From contig NC_034421.1 of assembly GCF_002078875.1 (NCBI RefSeq), positions 3,163,076 to 3,227,075 of the forward strand: DNA of 64,000 nucleotides, read 5' to 3'. The notes beneath the pieces were generated by a model, which had not been told where the DNA came from, searched no databases, and saw nothing but the letters and a program-made list of their open reading frames with translations. The DNA is from Numida meleagris (Eukaryota; Chordata; Aves; Galliformes; Numididae). The translations under genes were made by a program, and so were the position numbers. This document shows, piece by piece, positions 61,400 through 64,000 of the stretch. Every line of letters begins with the position of its first letter. The stretch's first letter is position 1.

Positions 61400-64000
61400 C
61401 TGGAATAACAAAATAAATGAAACAATGTCAGACAGCACCCTAAGTTTTTCTCAGCACCCAATTTTAACAGCAGAGGACTGAGCAGTCAATTGTAGCAGTT
61501 GCGCTCCTTTAAAAGAAGAAATGTGGAGAGTATGATTGTTTTGTGTGGCAATAATATGCTAGCAATGCACAAACAAGAAAATGTCTGATATAAACAAACA
61601 TTACTCAAAGGCATGAGGACACAGAAGCAGCAATACCGTGCATCTTACCTCTCCGAGGTTTGATTAGAAATACTTCATCACTGCAGAGAGGTTAACCAGC
61701 ACCTATCTATTCCAAGTGCTGGACAACTATTGAATTGGAGAACTGATCTAATTTATTTAAAGCATAGTGGCAGTCTGTATCTTTGGAAAAAATACTATTT
61801 TAAATTGTTAGAGTGAGAACCACATCTACATCCAGTTCCAACTTCTGCACTGCATTGATCTGATCCACACTGGTGTTCAGCAAACTGAGTCCAACTCCTG
61901 ATGCAGTTGAGCTACTGCAAACATCCAGGGAATACACAAAGGCACTGAGCACATGCCTCCTGTATCGTTATTTACCCAGAAACGGAAATTGAGGCATAAT
62001 TTTCTACTAGGCTTTTATACCTGGCAAGGAAAGGTACAAACTTAAGAGGGGAGAAGGAGAAATTCCAAATTGTTCATCTGTCATAAACCAGCTTTAGGGT
62101 CATTTGGCAAGGAATCGGTTCTGGACTTCTTTAATCCCATAAAAGAGATTAAATAGGGATAAAAATAACCCAAATTAACCACAAAGGATCAGCGAAACCC
62201 AGACATCCCTTGGAAGGTGAGCCCCATGCTCCAAAGAAGTGTAACAAACTCAGCTCAAGACGCCAGCATGAGGAAAAGTCTATGACAATGCAAAAGACTC
62301 AAAATAACTTCACAGAGAAGGATGACAATTTGAATTTAGCCATTGTTCCTGCTATTATCCATGACACTCTCAACTTAAGAAAAACAGATTTTGGTACAAA
62401 AACGTCAATGTTAATTGAACACTTTAATAAGAACTGTATCATTCAGTGATGCAAAATCAAAACCGAATCAGTATTGCTTGGTCAAAGCTGCCAACCCAGA
62501 TTATTTAGCCCTATTTCAACTCCAACTCAGCTTTCCCACATATGAAATAACTTTTCCAAATTAAGGATTTCAACACTTCCAACAATTAAACAACTCAAAA
62601 CATACTGCAATCCACTCAGCTAGGCTTACCACTCCTTTCTGGTTTTGTACCAACTTGTTCCATTTTCAATTAAATTACATTCCAAACTAATTAAGATAAG
62701 AATCACTTTGTATTCTTGCTAAGCAACAGGAATAAAGAGATCCCTCTCATCTCTGATGGACTCAGGGTAACAAAGACAAACAGTAACTTCGCCACCCCAG
62801 AGGTGAAGCTGAATGCTCTCAGATTTATAAAGCAGTACTAAAGATAAGTTGGAATGGAGAAGAGATGCGCACAGGCATGGAAGGTACAGGGCCCTTCCTC
62901 CTCTTGTGAGGCCAGCAATTCTCCCAGTGAAAGCAAAAGGTAATTGCTGCTGCAGACAGGAGTCTTGCAAGACATTGATGTACACCCCACTGTTTCAGTA
63001 AGCTCTCATACAGAAATCCAGAAACCTCATCTTCATCACCTTTCTCTGGTCCTCAGCATCAAGCACAACCAGCAGCTTTTAGAAGGTTTTAGCAGAAAGG
63101 CTGAAGTGCTTGATGACTTTAGTGAAACAGCTTGAGTAAAACACGAACTCATTCCCACTCCCACTTTCCTCCGAAGAAACAAATCAGATGTGAATCTTGA
63201 GATAAGGGCAAAGAAAATCCAGCTCACTAATGAGAGCACTGTTTGAATGTCAGTCTTACAGCCCAGCACGCCTACGGCAGTGACTGAATACTATAACATT
63301 TTCACATTTAAAAAAATTGTTTCGTAAGTGTGCTTTCCAAAAATAAATATTTGGAAAATCTCTCTTGCTAGATCTAAGAAAGAAAGGCCTGCATCAGTGG
63401 ACCCCAGCATCTTGAGCAAGTAAAGGAAAGATCTAAGCAAACTGCATTTATCTACTGGTTCCCAAGGATTCTGCTTGCTCTAGGCACCACTGCAAGACAT
63501 ACAACTTATTGTTTTGAGATTGATCTAATTTTAGTGTTTATTGCATTTCACAAACTTCTGTTCTGAGTAGAAGTGATTAATAGATAGAATTCTATGTATC
63601 CTCCTCCAAGTTTTCCAACAGAATAATCAGAGTAAACACCGCCATATTTTCATGGTTTTCCACATTAGTGTATTTTCCCCTACGTAAAATAGGGGAAGTT
63701 AACTTCAAAAGTAACATTTCAATCTCTTGTACCATTTCAATATCTTCTGTAACATGTAGGTAAACACACTTGGAATTACTGCAGTTGTCCAACTTTTTTT
63801 TTTAAAAAAAAACATTACACTTGACATCTAACACAGCCATATATGCAAGGCTACAGAGCCATTTATCATAAGCTTGGCATTATCCAATGCTTATTTTTAA
63901 GGAAGGAGACTGATTTTTAAAAGTCAACAGTTAAAACTGCCGTTTATTTTTGGTTGCTGGCACTCTGCTTGGTTCTGATTCCCAGTCACTTCAGCTCCCC

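Larger units (their letters stand above)
25634..64000 (-). other. MAD1L1: Intron of MAD1L1, 5' of the recognised exon (incomplete)
   Basis: The preceding MAD1 exon, which should end in a phase-2 split codon after a segment like human RTPEDLSRFVVELQQREL, was not found on the minus strand. The stretch contains four CR1 fragments (26118, 38540, 39585 and 44918), one sense-strand MIR-like tail (43180), a G-quadruplex motif (35054) and several inverted repeats. A 72-bp candidate exon at 48069-48140 is annotated separately; if it is real, this stretch is two introns. Elsewhere I see only unique, moderately AT-rich DNA without genes. Confidence 0.8.

Overview
The window looks like bird nuclear DNA, almost all of it intron. 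Three things point to a bird: four remnants of CR1, the chicken-repeat-1 LINE, with characteristic 3' ends and 5' truncation; two eroded MIR/CORE-SINE-type fragments; and one exon that reads as an amniote MAD1L1 (MAD1) exon. Repeats are sparse and there is no CpG island, rRNA gene, convincing tRNA gene or bacterial-style gene organisation. I cannot name the species; chicken or another galliform would fit.

The only coding sequence I recognise with confidence is a 145-bp exon on the minus strand at 25489-25633. It encodes 48 residues of the long coiled coil of MAD1, the spindle-checkpoint scaffold that brings MAD2 to unattached kinetochores. It has a clean acceptor and donor, enters in phase 2 and leaves in phase 0. 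Because the gene runs on the minus strand, bases 1-25488 are the downstream (3') intron and bases 25634-64000 are the upstream (5') intron. I looked for the neighbouring MAD1 exons and did not find them, so both introns seem to continue beyond the window.

Layout. Bases 1-25488: intron with an antisense MIR remnant (about 1466-1562), a pair of tandem 21-bp hairpin units (2117-2159), CA and homopolymer tracts, an AT-rich block with TAAT-type motifs and a perfect inverted repeat (20955-21240), and further inverted repeats near 10801, 17661 and 24956. Bases 25489-25633: the MAD1L1 exon. Bases 25634-64000: intron with a CR1 tail (26118-26182), a perfect 20-bp palindrome (26649-26668), a perfect 11-bp hairpin (27033-27058), a 3' CR1 fragment of about 680 bp followed by a second CR1 tail (38540-39672), a MIR-like tail followed by two small inverted repeats (43180-43320), an antisense CR1 (44918-45100) and a 17-bp inverted repeat (52411-52486).

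The most interesting untested signal is a 72-bp minus-strand segment at 48069-48140. It has exon-like boundaries and one open frame with a coiled-coil heptad pattern, and it is phase 2/2, so it would splice in frame into the known exon (AG + T restores the serine codon). It may be an unannotated cassette exon of MAD1L1. Similar-looking pseudo-exons occur elsewhere in the window, so I rate it as a hypothesis. I found no self-contained novel biological system here.
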